Below the pieces are notes generated by a model that saw nothing but the letters and a program-made list of their open reading frames with translations, was not told where the DNA came from and ran no database searches. Of a stretch of 64,000 nt of DNA, positions 11,640 to 20,858 are shown piece after piece; the first letter of the stretch is position 1, and every line of letters begins with the position of its first letter. The DNA comes from an uncultured Mycoplasmatota bacterium (GTDB lineage: Bacteria; Bacillota_I; Bacilli_A; Izemoplasmatales; Izemoplasmataceae). Location: the NCBI GenBank assembly GCA_913056275.1, contig CAJXLP010000001.1:124001-188000 (forward strand), given 5' to 3'. The position numbers were made by a program, and so were the translations under genes.

Positions 11640-12602
11640 ATGGCAACCTTTAATGGTGAAAAAGTAAAGTTATTCAGTCTTAATGCCAATCGGCCGTTAG
11701 CTGAAAAAATATCCGAATATACACAGATTCCTCTGAGCGACTTAGAAGTTAAGAAGTTCGCCGATGGTGAAATTACCATTAACATTGCTGAGACTGTTCG
11801 AGGCCATCATGTATTTGTCGTTCAACCAACGCAAACCCCGGTTAATGAGCATATCATGGAACTATTAATCTTGATGGATGCCTTGAAACGCGCTAGTGCG
11901 CGAACCATTAACGTAGTGATGCCTTACTATGGGTATTCCCGACAAGATCGAAAAGCTAAATCCAGACAACCCATCAGCGCGAAATTGATCGCCGATTTAT
12001 TAACCGTTGCAGGAGCGACTCGAATTATTTCAATGGACCTCCATGCGGCTCAGATTCAAGGGTTTTACAACATTCCCATCGATAACTTTAAAGCGATGCC
12101 AATTTTAGCGAATTATTTCGAAGAACGATTAGCTGGAGAAGACTTAGTCATCGTCTCACCAGATCACGGCGGAGCCGGACGAGCCCGCGAACTTGGGAAT
12201 GCTCTGCACGCTCCCATCGCCATCATCGATAAAAGACGACCGCGTGATAATGAAGCGGAAGTCATGAACATCATCGGTGATGTCAAAGGACGCTGTGCCA
12301 TCATCATCGACGACATTATAGATACAGCAGGAACGGTGACGGCTGCTTCAAACGCCATTAAAGATGCTGGCGCAAAAGATGTTTATGCTGCCTGTACACA
12401 CCCCGTACTTTCAGGGTCGGCAAGCGAACGAATTGAAAAAAGTGCCATCAATGAGCTAATTTGCACCAACACGATTCATTTACAAGATGATCAACGCACG
12501 AAAAAAATTAAACAATTATCTGTGTCGAGTTTACTTGGCCAAGGAATATTAAACGTTATCAATAACGAATCATTAAGTGTATTATTCGAACGACAAGATT
12601 AA
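11640..12602 (+). CDS. prs: Ribose-phosphate pyrophosphokinase
   Basis: Makes PRPP from ribose 5-phosphate and ATP for nucleotide synthesis and salvage. 320 residues, the standard class I size. Motifs: [12 protein letters not shown] (ATP site flexible region), the metal site [11 protein letters not shown], the pyrophosphate loop DHGGAGRA, and the PRPP loop [11 protein letters not shown]. The ATG follows AAGGAG at good spacing. A TATAAT at 11607-11612 may be its -10, but no well-placed -35 is seen. PRPP also supplies the hpt salvage enzyme at 54 kb. Confidence 0.97.
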   Translation: MATFNGEKVKLFSLNANRPLAEKISEYTQIPLSDLEVKKFADGEITINIAETVRGHHVFVVQPTQTPVNEHIMELLILMDALKRASARTINVVMPYYGYSRQDRKAKSRQPISAKLIADLLTVAGATRIISMDLHAAQIQGFYNIPIDNFKAMPILANYFEERLAGEDLVIVSPDHGGAGRARELGNALHAPIAIIDKRRPRDNEAEVMNIIGDVKGRCAIIIDDIIDTAGTVTAASNAIKDAGAKDVYAACTHPVLSGSASERIEKSAINELICTNTIHLQDDQRTKKIKQLSVSSLLGQGILNVINNESLSVLFERQD

Positions 12603-12605
12603 CAC

Positions 12606-12810
12606 GTTGAATGGATAAGTAAAAAAGGCTCGATTGATTAGCGACTTTGGAAACGGTGAAAGCCAAAGCAGTCCTCTTTTTGAAAAACCCCACGAGTGAT
12701 GAAAGAATTCAGTAAAATCATCCGCCGCTCTGCGTTATAGAGATGAGTGATAAACCAAGGTGGTACCGCGTGTAAACGCCCTTAGCTTTTTTAAGGGCGT
12801 TTTATTTTGG
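12606..12810 (+). promoter_or_regulatory. T-box leader controlling asnS
   Basis: tRNA-Asn-sensing T-box riboswitch. The conserved T-box AAGGTGGTACCGCG is at 12757-12770. The terminator pairs AAACGCCCTTA (12774-12784) with TAAGGGCGTTT (12792-12802) and runs into Ts. The GGTGAAAGC loop at about 12654-12662 belongs to the apex of stem I, and an AAC (Asn codon) at 12686-12688 lies in the expected specifier area. No separate promoter was recognised between prs and the leader. Confidence 0.88.
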
Positions 12811-12820
12811 AGGCAAACAT

Positions 12821-14197
12821 ATGGATTTAAGTCAATTGTTTCAAAGCTATGAAACTCAAGCAGATCAACCGGTGACACTGGAAGGTTGGGTGAGAAATCA
12901 CCGCGACCAGAAATCCTTTGGGTTTTTAATGGTCTCAGACGGTACAGATTTTCGAGTCGTCCAAGTCGTCTACGACGAGGCACTTCCTCGTTTTGACCAA
13001 CTGAAAAAAATAAAGATTGGGGCCGCTGTATCGGTGGAAGGAACGGTTGTTTTAACGCCAGACCTCAAACAACCGTTTGAAATCAAAGCGACGTCAATCA
13101 CCGAAGTTGGACCGTCGTTAGAAGATTATCCGATTCAACCCAAACGACATACGAGAGAATTTTTACGGACACATCCCCATTTACGCCTAAGAACCAATTT
13201 GATGACAGCCGTTTTTCGAGTCCGTAGCATTTTACACCATGCCGTCCATCGCTTTTTTGAAGCGGAAGGATTCATTCATCTGGCGGCTCCCATCATCACT
13301 GGCAGTGATGCTGAAGGGGCTGGGGAAATGTTTAAAGTGACAACCCTTGATTTAGAAAGTGTGTCTCAAGGGAAAAAAGCGGTTGATTATGCGGAAGATT
13401 TCTTCGCAAAGCCAACCCATTTAACTGTATCTGGACAGTTGCAAGCCGAAGTATTTGCCCAAACATTTAAAAAAGCCTATACCTTCGGCCCCACCTTTCG
13501 GGCAGAAAACTCCAATACGAAAACGCATGCGTCAGAATTTTGGATGATTGAACCAGAAATGGCTTTCACCGATTTAGCTGGGGCGATGGATAACGCAACC
13601 AAATTCGTCAAATATTTGATTGAACAAGTGCTCGAAAAAGCACCTGAAGAAATGGCCTTTTTTAACCAATTTGTGGAAAAAGGGTTGATTGATAAACTAA
13701 ATAAAGTGAAAGATACTCCGTTTGCTGTGTTGACACATGCAGAGGCTATCGAACGCTTAAACGCCTCAGATTATTCCTTTGAACACGCGCCGAGTGCGGA
13801 TGAAGATTTATATACAGAGCACGAAAAAGCACTGGTCGAAATCATGCAAGGGCCTGTCTATGTGACGGCGTGGCCCAAAGATATTAAAGCCTTTTACATG
13901 CGTTTAAATGACGACCAAAAAACAGTCGCTGCTATGGATTTACTCGTCCCTGGATCCGGTGAATTAATCGGTGGATCGCAACGGGAAGAACGGGTGGACC
14001 AGTTAGAAAGCCGGATGCGTGACTTTAAGATTAATCCGCGCGACATGGAGTGGTATTTAGACTTAAGACGGTACGGCACAACGCCGCATGCGGGATACGG
14101 ACTTGGGTTTGACCGCATGTTGATGTACGTCACGGGTGTTGAAAACATTCGTGATGTCATCCCCTTTCCTAGAACCCCTAAAAACTGTCAACTCTAA
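12821..14197 (+). CDS. asnS: Asparaginyl-tRNA synthetase
   Basis: Class IIb aminoacyl-tRNA synthetase for asparagine. 458 residues with an N-terminal OB-fold anticodon domain (TLEGWVRNHRDQKSFGFL) and a C-terminal catalytic core: motif 2 includes FGPTFRAENSNTKTHASEFWM and motif 3 GYGLGFDRMLMY. The asparagine-type motif FRAENSNT separates it from AspRS, and the T-box specifier candidate AAC agrees. ATG at 12821 follows TTGGAGG. The MATE gene starts 8 bases downstream. Confidence 0.95.
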   Translation: MDLSQLFQSYETQADQPVTLEGWVRNHRDQKSFGFLMVSDGTDFRVVQVVYDEALPRFDQLKKIKIGAAVSVEGTVVLTPDLKQPFEIKATSITEVGPSLEDYPIQPKRHTREFLRTHPHLRLRTNLMTAVFRVRSILHHAVHRFFEAEGFIHLAAPIITGSDAEGAGEMFKVTTLDLESVSQGKKAVDYAEDFFAKPTHLTVSGQLQAEVFAQTFKKAYTFGPTFRAENSNTKTHASEFWMIEPEMAFTDLAGAMDNATKFVKYLIEQVLEKAPEEMAFFNQFVEKGLIDKLNKVKDTPFAVLTHAEAIERLNASDYSFEHAPSADEDLYTEHEKALVEIMQGPVYVTAWPKDIKAFYMRLNDDQKTVAAMDLLVPGSGELIGGSQREERVDQLESRMRDFKINPRDMEWYLDLRRYGTTPHAGYGLGFDRMLMYVTGVENIRDVIPFPRTPKNCQL

Positions 14198-14205
14198 GGA
14201 CGGAC

Positions 14206-15531
14206 ATGACCCCACGTAAAACACTGTTTCAACTGACTTGGCCCACGTACATTGAATTTTCCTTTTTGATGTTCATGATGGTCGCGGACACTTTGATGCT
14301 CTCGCAGTATTCAGATGCGTCCGTGGCAGCGGTTGGGAACGCCAACCGAATTATTTTCTTACTGACTGTCATCGTCAATATTGTCGCCATTGGCGTCGGT
14401 GTTGTAGTCAGCCAATACATCGGTGCAAACCGAGAAAAAGATTCTCATAAAGCTCTTCAAGCTGGCCTTTATGGGGCCTTTTTCATGGCTTTTTTATTAT
14501 TGGTTAGTTTACAAATATTTGCCCCAAGTTTATTAGGGCTTGTGAATACGCCGGAGGCAATTTACGAAGAAGCGCTCACCTATTTACGGATTGTCGGACT
14601 TGGGCTCGTGTTTGTGGCACTGTCACAAACAACAGGCGCCGGATTTCGGTCATTCGGCTATCCCAAACGTGTCATGGTGGCGGGAGCGAGTGCAAATCTA
14701 TTGAACATTGGCCTGAATGCACTGCTTATATTTGGGGTCTGGGGCGCCCCTGAACTCGGTGTAATGGGTGCTGCCATTGCGACCTTAACTGCTCGGTTTT
14801 TTAACGCAGGGATTTTGTTAATGAGTTTGATTTATGAGAAGATTATAGATATCACCGTGTCCATTAAACGGCTTGTTAAATATTTAAAAGAAGTCGTCAC
14901 GATTGGGTTTCCCAGCGCCCTTGAACAATTCATTTATCAATTGAGTGAGTTTGTCATCTTGATTATGGTAAATACCATTGGTACTTTGGCGGTAACCACA
15001 CAAATTTATGTGTTTAACCTCTCACTTCCCGTACTCATTTTCGCCATCTCACTCGCCCAAGGCAATCAAGTGATGGTCGGCTGGCACATCGGCGCTTTAG
15101 AGGATGGAAAAGCCTATCGCCGGACCATTCGAACGATGATCATTGGGCTATTAAGTGTCTTGGGTATTACCTTACTTGTCTATTTTAACGCCCGACCGTT
15201 GCTGTCTATTTTTACCGATAATCCAGACATTATTGCGACCGGTCAGCGCGTCTTACTCGTCTTCATCTTTTTAGAGATGGGGCGGCTTTCAAACATTGTG
15301 GTCATTCAAGCCTTAAGAGCAACCGGCGACGTGAAGTATCCAGTTGTCGCAGCCATTTTTTCGATGGGACTGATTAAAATTCCGGTCGCTTACATCCTTG
15401 TATTTATCTTTGATATCGGACTTTTAGGGATATTCATCGCCATTGCTGCGGATGAAATCGTCCGCGGAGCTTTGGTCTTTTACAGGTGGTTTAAACAGCC
15501 ATGGCGAGACAAGGAGCGTGTCATTTCATGA
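14206..15531 (+). CDS. MATE family multidrug/Na+ antiporter
   Basis: Integral membrane exporter of the multidrug and toxic compound extrusion family, 441 residues with about 12 hydrophobic segments in two six-helix halves. The N-terminal FQLTWPTYIEF and the GVGVVVSQYIGANR and TGAGFRSFGYPKR segments are family-like (NorM/DinF type). MATE proteins exchange Na+ or H+ for cationic drugs or metabolites; the substrate here is unknown. The stop overlaps the next start by 4 bases (ATGA), so it forms a unit with the next two membrane-protein genes. Confidence 0.88.
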   Translation: MTPRKTLFQLTWPTYIEFSFLMFMMVADTLMLSQYSDASVAAVGNANRIIFLLTVIVNIVAIGVGVVVSQYIGANREKDSHKALQAGLYGAFFMAFLLLVSLQIFAPSLLGLVNTPEAIYEEALTYLRIVGLGLVFVALSQTTGAGFRSFGYPKRVMVAGASANLLNIGLNALLIFGVWGAPELGVMGAAIATLTARFFNAGILLMSLIYEKIIDITVSIKRLVKYLKEVVTIGFPSALEQFIYQLSEFVILIMVNTIGTLAVTTQIYVFNLSLPVLIFAISLAQGNQVMVGWHIGALEDGKAYRRTIRTMIIGLLSVLGITLLVYFNARPLLSIFTDNPDIIATGQRVLLVFIFLEMGRLSNIVVIQALRATGDVKYPVVAAIFSMGLIKIPVAYILVFIFDIGLLGIFIAIAADEIVRGALVFYRWFKQPWRDKERVIS

Positions 15532-16034
15532 AACGAATCGGCCATTACATGAAACGATTTAGTGTCTTATTTCTCGTCACTTTTTTCATTATGGCACTGG
15601 CTTTTTGGCAATGGACATCGGGAGAGTTTCTCACGGCTTTTGTCTTAATGTGGGGGATTCCGATCAGCCGTATATTTATGCTTGGGAGTTTAAGGAATCG
15701 GCTGATTAACGGACTATCATTTATTGTTTTGTACGTCTATCTCATTTTAGGTGTGCGATTTGGATTATGGGATGAAGCGAGTTATTTATTGATGGCGACG
15801 CCGTATATTTCCTTGGCCATCAAACCAAATCGGTCACGGATTAAATACCTCACAGTGGCATTGACGACAGTCTATTTAATCGTCGGGTTAGTCACAGGAA
15901 ACCAAGTGCCTTGGTTTGTGAAGGTTCCGTCGATTGCTTTTGTATACGCCATCTTTTTCCCCGCCATTGTACAGTCAATCTTTGCCAAAAGTAAGCAACG
16001 TATCACACGTCTATTGAGCGCAAACAATGAGTGA
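15528..16034 (+). CDS. Predicted integral membrane protein of unknown function
   Basis: I do not recognise the family. It is 168 residues from the ATG at 15528 (AAGGAG at 15511-15516), with about five or six hydrophobic segments and a very basic C-terminus (KSKQRITR). It has no recognisable signal peptide, catalytic motif or metal site. It is sandwiched by overlaps of 4 bases with the MATE gene and 8 bases with the CDF gene, suggesting a shared transcript and coupled translation with two exporters. Confidence 0.7.
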   Translation: MKRIGHYMKRFSVLFLVTFFIMALAFWQWTSGEFLTAFVLMWGIPISRIFMLGSLRNRLINGLSFIVLYVYLILGVRFGLWDEASYLLMATPYISLAIKPNRSRIKYLTVALTTVYLIVGLVTGNQVPWFVKVPSIAFVYAIFFPAIVQSIFAKSKQRITRLLSANNE

Positions 16035-16914
16035 AAGACTGACCCAAAACACATTAAAAAACGCGATTATTATAGGCGTAGTGGTCAACGCCTTCTTAAT
16101 GGTTTTAAAGCTGAGTGTCGGTTGGATTGGTGGGGCCAATGCGCTCATTGGAGATGGCCTCAATTCAACCACAGATTTAGTCATCAGCATCATGATTTTA
16201 CTCGGCCTAAAGATTTCCAAAAAACGTCCGGACAAAGACCATCACTACGGTCATGAAAAGTTTGAAGGCGTTATTTATTTCACACTGGGCATTTTATTTT
16301 TAGGATCAGCTCTCGTCTTAATTGGTGCGTCATTACAGTCAATCACCCAAACGCTATTTTTTGAGGGGACAAGGACCACGCCGAGTCGTCTCACTTTGAG
16401 TGTTACAGTGCTTGCACTTTTCATAAAAATTGGGTTGTACGTGGGCATGCGCACGCTTGCTTCAAAGACCGAGCACCGGATGATTAAGGCCGATGCGACC
16501 AACCATTTGATTGACATATTTGCCACACTGATCACCTTGTTTGGGATTTATCTCGCGCGGATCAATGCGGTCATTTATGATGACTTAGCGGCGTTAGTCA
16601 TTTCTGGATTTATTATTCATTTAGCCCTCGTTATAATTCGTGAATCACTTGGGTATTTAACTGACGAAGCCCCCGCCCAAAAATACGTCAATGACGTTCG
16701 CCTCTTTATTCAAAATGTCAAAGGGGTCCGAGCGGTGGACGATTTAAAAATTCGTAAGCACATGACCCATTGGTATGTCGATGTAGAGATTGCGGTGGAA
16801 CAAGACTTATCGTTAATGCAAGCTCACACGATTGCCGAAACCGTGCATCATGCAGTTGAAGACATGTACGAAGACGTCATACATTGTATGGTCCATGTGA
16901 ATCCAGATACATAA
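16027..16914 (+). CDS. Cation diffusion facilitator (CDF) metal efflux protein
   Basis: CDF proteins export divalent metals (Zn, Fe, Mn, Cd) using the proton gradient as dimers. 295 residues with six predicted membrane helices. The metal site is DGLNSTTD in helix 2 and DATNHLID in helix 5, with the cytosolic HHYGHEKFE motif after helix 2. A C-terminal metallochaperone-like domain ends in a His-containing segment (HCMVHVNP). Which metal is moved cannot be read with confidence. It is last in the MATE-membrane protein-CDF unit and ends at a strong terminator. Confidence 0.92.
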   Translation: MSERLTQNTLKNAIIIGVVVNAFLMVLKLSVGWIGGANALIGDGLNSTTDLVISIMILLGLKISKKRPDKDHHYGHEKFEGVIYFTLGILFLGSALVLIGASLQSITQTLFFEGTRTTPSRLTLSVTVLALFIKIGLYVGMRTLASKTEHRMIKADATNHLIDIFATLITLFGIYLARINAVIYDDLAALVISGFIIHLALVIIRESLGYLTDEAPAQKYVNDVRLFIQNVKGVRAVDDLKIRKHMTHWYVDVEIAVEQDLSLMQAHTIAETVHHAVEDMYEDVIHCMVHVNPDT

Positions 16915-16948
16915 AAAAAACCCTCTTTTCTTGAAAGAGGGTTTTTTG
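16914..16948. terminator. Bidirectional terminator between CDF gene and SPFH gene
   Basis: AAAACCCTCTTT pairs with AAAGAGGGTTTT, flanked by A-runs and T-runs, between two convergent genes. Confidence 0.85.
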
Positions 16949-16953
16949 TTTTA

Positions 16954-17910
16954 TTATTTAGTTTCAGCCGTTTTTTTCGGTGCTTTAGAGGGTGACTTTG
17001 CGGCGTTTGAGGCACTCGTTAAACTCTCGGCAATGCTTGAAGTGAGTCCGACAATCCCTTGCATATCGGATGGAATAATTAGCTTCGTTGCATTTCCTTC
17101 AGAGACTTTTTCTAAGGATTTATACGCCTCTAACCGTAAGAACGCTTCGTCGGCGCCTGCCTTTTTAATAAATTCAATCCCTTGGGCAGTTGCTTGTTGG
17201 ACTTTGAGAATCGCTTCGGCTTGACCTTGCGCTTCTAAAATTCGCGTTTGACGTTCCCCGTCTGCTTGCAAGATGCGAGATTCTTTCTCACCCTCTGCGT
17301 TTAAGATGGCAGAGCGTTTGTTCCCTTCAGCAATGAGAATCGATTGCCGTTTTTCCCGTTCAGCACGCATTTGTTTTTCCATAGCTTCCCGGATGTCTTT
17401 GGGCGGAATGATGTTTTTCACTTCCACACGGTTAATCTTGATGCCCCAGGGGTCGGTGGCTTCATCGAGGATGCCGCGCATTTTTTCATTGATGATATCG
17501 CGGGATGTTAAGGATTGATCGAGCTCTAAATCCCCAATAATATTCCGTAACGTCGTTGATGTTAAGTTTTCAATGGCTTTGATTGGTTCGTTGACCCCGT
17601 ACGTATAAAGCTTTGGATCAGTAATTTGAAAGAAGACGACTGTGTCAATTTGCATGGTGACGTTATCTTTCGTAATAACCGGTTGAGGATCAAAATCAAC
17701 GACTTGTTCTTTAATCGATACCTTTTGTTTGACACGATCGATAAAAGGAATTAAGAAGTGTAATCCAACGTCCCACGTTTGATAATATCCCCCTAAGCGT
17801 TCCACGATGAATCGGTTGGCTTGGGTAACGATTGAGAAGCGTGTAGCGATGTAACCAAGTACGATTAATACAATAATGATTAATAAGATGGTTCCGAATC
17901 CGAATTGCAT
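16954..17910 (-). CDS. SPFH/Band 7 membrane scaffold protein (paraslipin/QmcA type)
   Basis: 318 residues: one N-terminal membrane helix (about residues 3-25), an SPFH domain (VTQANRFIVERLGGYYQTWDVGLHF onward, read as VERLG-YY core), and a long coiled coil rich in AEGE/AQGQAEA repeats, then a short basic tail. Such proteins form oligomeric membrane microdomain cages and pair with NfeD proteins. The NfeD-like gene lies two genes upstream in the same operon, supporting that role. The conserved IIPPKDIREAMEKQMRAER segment is typical of the paraslipin subgroup. Confidence 0.9.
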   Translation of the reverse strand: MQFGFGTILLIIIVLIVLGYIATRFSIVTQANRFIVERLGGYYQTWDVGLHFLIPFIDRVKQKVSIKEQVVDFDPQPVITKDNVTMQIDTVVFFQITDPKLYTYGVNEPIKAIENLTSTTLRNIIGDLELDQSLTSRDIINEKMRGILDEATDPWGIKINRVEVKNIIPPKDIREAMEKQMRAEREKRQSILIAEGNKRSAILNAEGEKESRILQADGERQTRILEAQGQAEAILKVQQATAQGIEFIKKAGADEAFLRLEAYKSLEKVSEGNATKLIIPSDMQGIVGLTSSIAESLTSASNAAKSPSKAPKKTAETK

Positions 17911-17919
17911 AAGTCCCTC

Positions 17920-18528
17920 CTAAATGGGATAAAGTGTGTCTTCAACGACCACTTTGGTTTTTGTGAGATAATCACGAATCGTTTTTCTTTGTTGCGTGAG
18001 ACTTATTAAGATGAAATCAATAAAGATGCCAAAGCCAAGTGTGAAGACCCAGTAAATTGATTTCCAAAATACTTCGCGAACGAGCAAGGTCCACCAATTT
18101 ACGGGACCTGCTAAGCGCAATTTCGCGACGCGCCTGCCAACGGTTCGTCCCCCGGTAGTCGCTTGGTATAGATAATTGATTAAGGTGCTTAAGCCGATAA
18201 AATATACGGCACTGGAGGTAATAAACGTTGTATATGCAGCTGTTTCATCGGCGTAATTTTCGTTGTAGGCTTGATCAATTTCATCGAGTCGCTCGGTATA
18301 CGCTTCTTCGCTAATGAGTCCTTGATCTAAGTCTTCTTGGACACTAACGATTTCTTCAAAGCGAGCGTCTTGGGCCTCGATAAAAGTGCTATATAAGGTG
18401 TCAAAGTTGGGAATACTATTTTCGATTAAAGGACGGGCAACCACGCGGTAGAGTAATACGACTAACGCTAGAATAAATACAGTGTCAATAAAAAAACTTA
18501 ATCCGCGTTTTAAGACATTTGCATTCAT
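17920..18528 (-). CDS. RDD family membrane protein
   Basis: 202 residues starting with the RDD signature variant KRGLSFFIDTVF and ending with TTGGRTVGRRVAKLRL before the last helices. About four membrane segments are seen. Between the first and second helices is an acidic, helical external insert of about 80 residues (EEIVSVQEDLDQG... NENYADE) that is unusual for small RDD proteins. RDD proteins are poorly characterised; some act in ion transport. It overlaps the NfeD gene by 4 bases. Confidence 0.82.
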   Translation of the reverse strand: MNANVLKRGLSFFIDTVFILALVVLLYRVVARPLIENSIPNFDTLYSTFIEAQDARFEEIVSVQEDLDQGLISEEAYTERLDEIDQAYNENYADETAAYTTFITSSAVYFIGLSTLINYLYQATTGGRTVGRRVAKLRLAGPVNWWTLLVREVFWKSIYWVFTLGFGIFIDFILISLTQQRKTIRDYLTKTKVVVEDTLYPI

Positions 18529-18986
18529 GTTTTCTTCACAATCAATTTGACCCCTTCAATGGCTAGTATCTCAACCGTGTCATCTTCCAGTATCTCGGTG
18601 CTATCTTGACTAATCGCGGTCCATATTTGGCTACTTACTTTTACTTCACCGCGGCCTCCTTGAAGGATTGATTTTGTACATATGGCTGTTTTGCCAATCA
18701 ACCGATCGGAGTTCGTAGATACAATATTGGTTCTAAAGTAATTTTGTGCAAGTGGTCGAACACTGAACAAGAGTCCGATGGAAACGACGACGAAGACGCC
18801 GAGTTGAACACCAATATTGACTCCAAAGACCCCAAGCATAAAGGCGATTAGTGCGGAGAGTGAAAACCATATACTCGTTAAATCAAGTGTTAAAGCTTCT
18901 AAAATGGCCGCAACGATAATAATCGAGAACCATAAAATTAAAAACCATGTTTCGATGGACAAATTTAATTCGAATATATTATCCAT
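18525..18986 (-). CDS. NfeD-like membrane protein with C-terminal OB fold
   Basis: 153 residues from the ATG at 18986, preceded on the minus strand by GAGGAGG. It has three to four membrane segments (about residues 12-75) and a C-terminal OB-fold domain with LIGKTAICTKSILQGGRGEVKVSSQIW, characteristic of short NfeD. NfeD proteins are partners of SPFH proteins, which matches the SPFH gene in this operon. The start overlaps the stop of the upstream unknown gene (ATGGATAA). Confidence 0.85.
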   Translation of the reverse strand: MDNIFELNLSIETWFLILWFSIIIVAAILEALTLDLTSIWFSLSALIAFMLGVFGVNIGVQLGVFVVVSIGLLFSVRPLAQNYFRTNIVSTNSDRLIGKTAICTKSILQGGRGEVKVSSQIWTAISQDSTEILEDDTVEILAIEGVKLIVKKT

Positions 18987-19371
18987 TATGCGGTTCCTCC
19001 TCGGCCGACTGCAAGTCAACCACTAATACTTTTTGAGAATCATTCCAGGATGCAGAGAATTTATAGAGTTTGTTTTGCTCGAAATCAAGCCCTAATTGCT
19101 TGCTTAAATCCGTGACAAAACTTTTATTGCTAATGCGGGCATATGAACTGCGAGCACTGATCTTATAAAGCTTTTCTTCCGGAATATCGCCCCGTTCAAA
19201 TTCTTCTTTTGATAGTGGTTTAATGCCTAATTGCTTAGTGTCATCATCAATGCCCAGCAATACGCTATAGGCGTGATTGAAATATGTACTTGCTGATTTA
19301 TTCAAGGTAATGTTTGTTTCGTAAATAGTTACAATTTTAGAGCCTTGGTTGCGCGTTTTCCAATTGAACAT
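18979..19371 (-). CDS. Conserved-looking protein of unknown function, first gene of the SPFH operon
   Basis: I do not recognise the family. It is 130 residues from the ATG at 19371 (minus-strand Shine-Dalgarno GAGGTGAAG). The protein is soluble, without a membrane segment or signal peptide, mixed alpha/beta, with a central SARSSYARISNKSF motif and an acidic end. A TATAAT lies just upstream on the minus strand (about 19391-19396), so this gene heads the operon with NfeD, RDD and SPFH genes; a cytosolic adaptor for that membrane complex is possible but unproven. Confidence 0.72.
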   Translation of the reverse strand: MFNWKTRNQGSKIVTIYETNITLNKSASTYFNHAYSVLLGIDDDTKQLGIKPLSKEEFERGDIPEEKLYKISARSSYARISNKSFVTDLSKQLGLDFEQNKLYKFSASWNDSQKVLVVDLQSAEEEPHNG

Positions 19372-19442
19372 TATCTTCACCTCACGAGTATTATACGATA
19401 AGTTCAACAAAATTCATAATAATTCAATTTTATTATTAATTA

Positions 19443-20792
19443 TTATTTACCTAAACAGAATTGTGAAAAGAGCGTGTCAATCAATGCGGTATCAGATACT
19501 TCACCCATGACTTCACCGAGGCGTAGCCAAGCTTCTTTTAAGTCCATTTCAATCATATCTACTGGGTAATGATTGCGCGCAGTAATCAGTGCTTGATCAA
19601 TGTGAGTAAGGGCCTCTTTAAATTTCCCAACATGCCGGGCATTCGACAAGTATACATCTTGAGATGTATCTAAGTAGCCACTTAAGTACATGGTATGTAT
19701 GGTTTCTTCGAGGCGATCTAAGTTTTTCTTGAGTAAACTGGAAATGGGGATTGCGTCCTTAAATGTTCGATCGACTTTTTTCGGTAAATCATCTTTATTT
19801 AAGATGATGATTCGCTCTTTGTTTTCAGTCATGGCAAGAAGTTTTTTATCGTCTTCTTGAAGAGGTTCACTTTGATCAATGACTAAAAGAATTAAACGTG
19901 CGTTTTCGATGGCTTTGACACTTTTTTCAATGCCAATTTTTTCGATTTGATCAACGGTCTCTCTTATGCCTGCAGTATCAACTAAATTGAGTGTGACACC
20001 ACCGATATTCAGTCGACCTTCAACCGTGTCTCGAGTGGTCCCTTGGACGTCGGTGACAATGGCTTTTTCTTCGTTGATTAAGGCATTCAATAAACTTGAT
20101 TTACCCACATTGGGTCGACCGACGATGGCCGTAGACACACCGTCTTTAATGAGCTGTCCATAGACCGCTTGATCGAGAATATGTTGGATACTTTTTTTTA
20201 CCTGTTCGGTGTTTGGAATCAAGATAGTTTCTGTCAATTCTTGCACATCATCATATTCAGGGTAATCGATGTTCACTTCAATTTTTGCAATGATATCAAG
20301 GAGTTGATTACGAAGCGTTTGTGTTAGGTCACGGATTTTACCTTCAAGTCCTTGCGTCGCCAGTTTGAGAGAAAGTTCAGAGCGTGATTCAATTAAATCT
20401 AAAACACTTTCAGCTTCCGTTAAATCAATTCGACCGTTGAGAAATGCGCGTTCTGTAAATTCACCATTTTCTGCCAGCCTCGCACCGTGAGATAAACACA
20501 GTCCCAAAACACGCTCAGCGATGTAAACACCGCCATGCGTATTAATTTCCACAATATCTTCCCGTGTAAACGTATTAGGTGCCTTAAAATAACTCACCAA
20601 TACTTCATCGATGAGCTGTGAATCGTCCATAATTTTTCCGTACCGTATTGTATGGGACGGAAACGAGTTAGTGTGACTAGAGTGGAACAGTTTACTTAAA
20701 ATCTCTAAGGCTTCATCGCCACTCATCCTAACGATACTAATGGCCCCAATTCCTGGGGCCGTAGAGATGGCTGCGATCGTCTGATTTTGCAT
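19443..20792 (-). CDS. mnmE: tRNA uridine-5-carboxymethylaminomethyl modification GTPase MnmE
   Basis: With MnmG it modifies the wobble uridine of several tRNAs. About 449 residues from ATG at 20792. N-terminal tetrahydrofolate-binding domain (ISTAPGIGAISIVRMSG), central helical domain, and a GTPase domain inserted in it with P-loop GRPNVGKSS, switch QGTTRDT, G3 DTAGIRE and G4 LNKDD. The protein ends in the catalytic FCLGK cysteine motif. The partner mnmG starts at 63606 in this window. Confidence 0.96.
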   Translation of the reverse strand: MQNQTIAAISTAPGIGAISIVRMSGDEALEILSKLFHSSHTNSFPSHTIRYGKIMDDSQLIDEVLVSYFKAPNTFTREDIVEINTHGGVYIAERVLGLCLSHGARLAENGEFTERAFLNGRIDLTEAESVLDLIESRSELSLKLATQGLEGKIRDLTQTLRNQLLDIIAKIEVNIDYPEYDDVQELTETILIPNTEQVKKSIQHILDQAVYGQLIKDGVSTAIVGRPNVGKSSLLNALINEEKAIVTDVQGTTRDTVEGRLNIGGVTLNLVDTAGIRETVDQIEKIGIEKSVKAIENARLILLVIDQSEPLQEDDKKLLAMTENKERIIILNKDDLPKKVDRTFKDAIPISSLLKKNLDRLEETIHTMYLSGYLDTSQDVYLSNARHVGKFKEALTHIDQALITARNHYPVDMIEMDLKEAWLRLGEVMGEVSDTALIDTLFSQFCLGK

Positions 20793-20858
20793 GTTTATCA
20801 CCGCTTAAAGTATACCATAAAGGGGGCTTATCGTGTATAATAAGGCCAAGGAGTCTCC

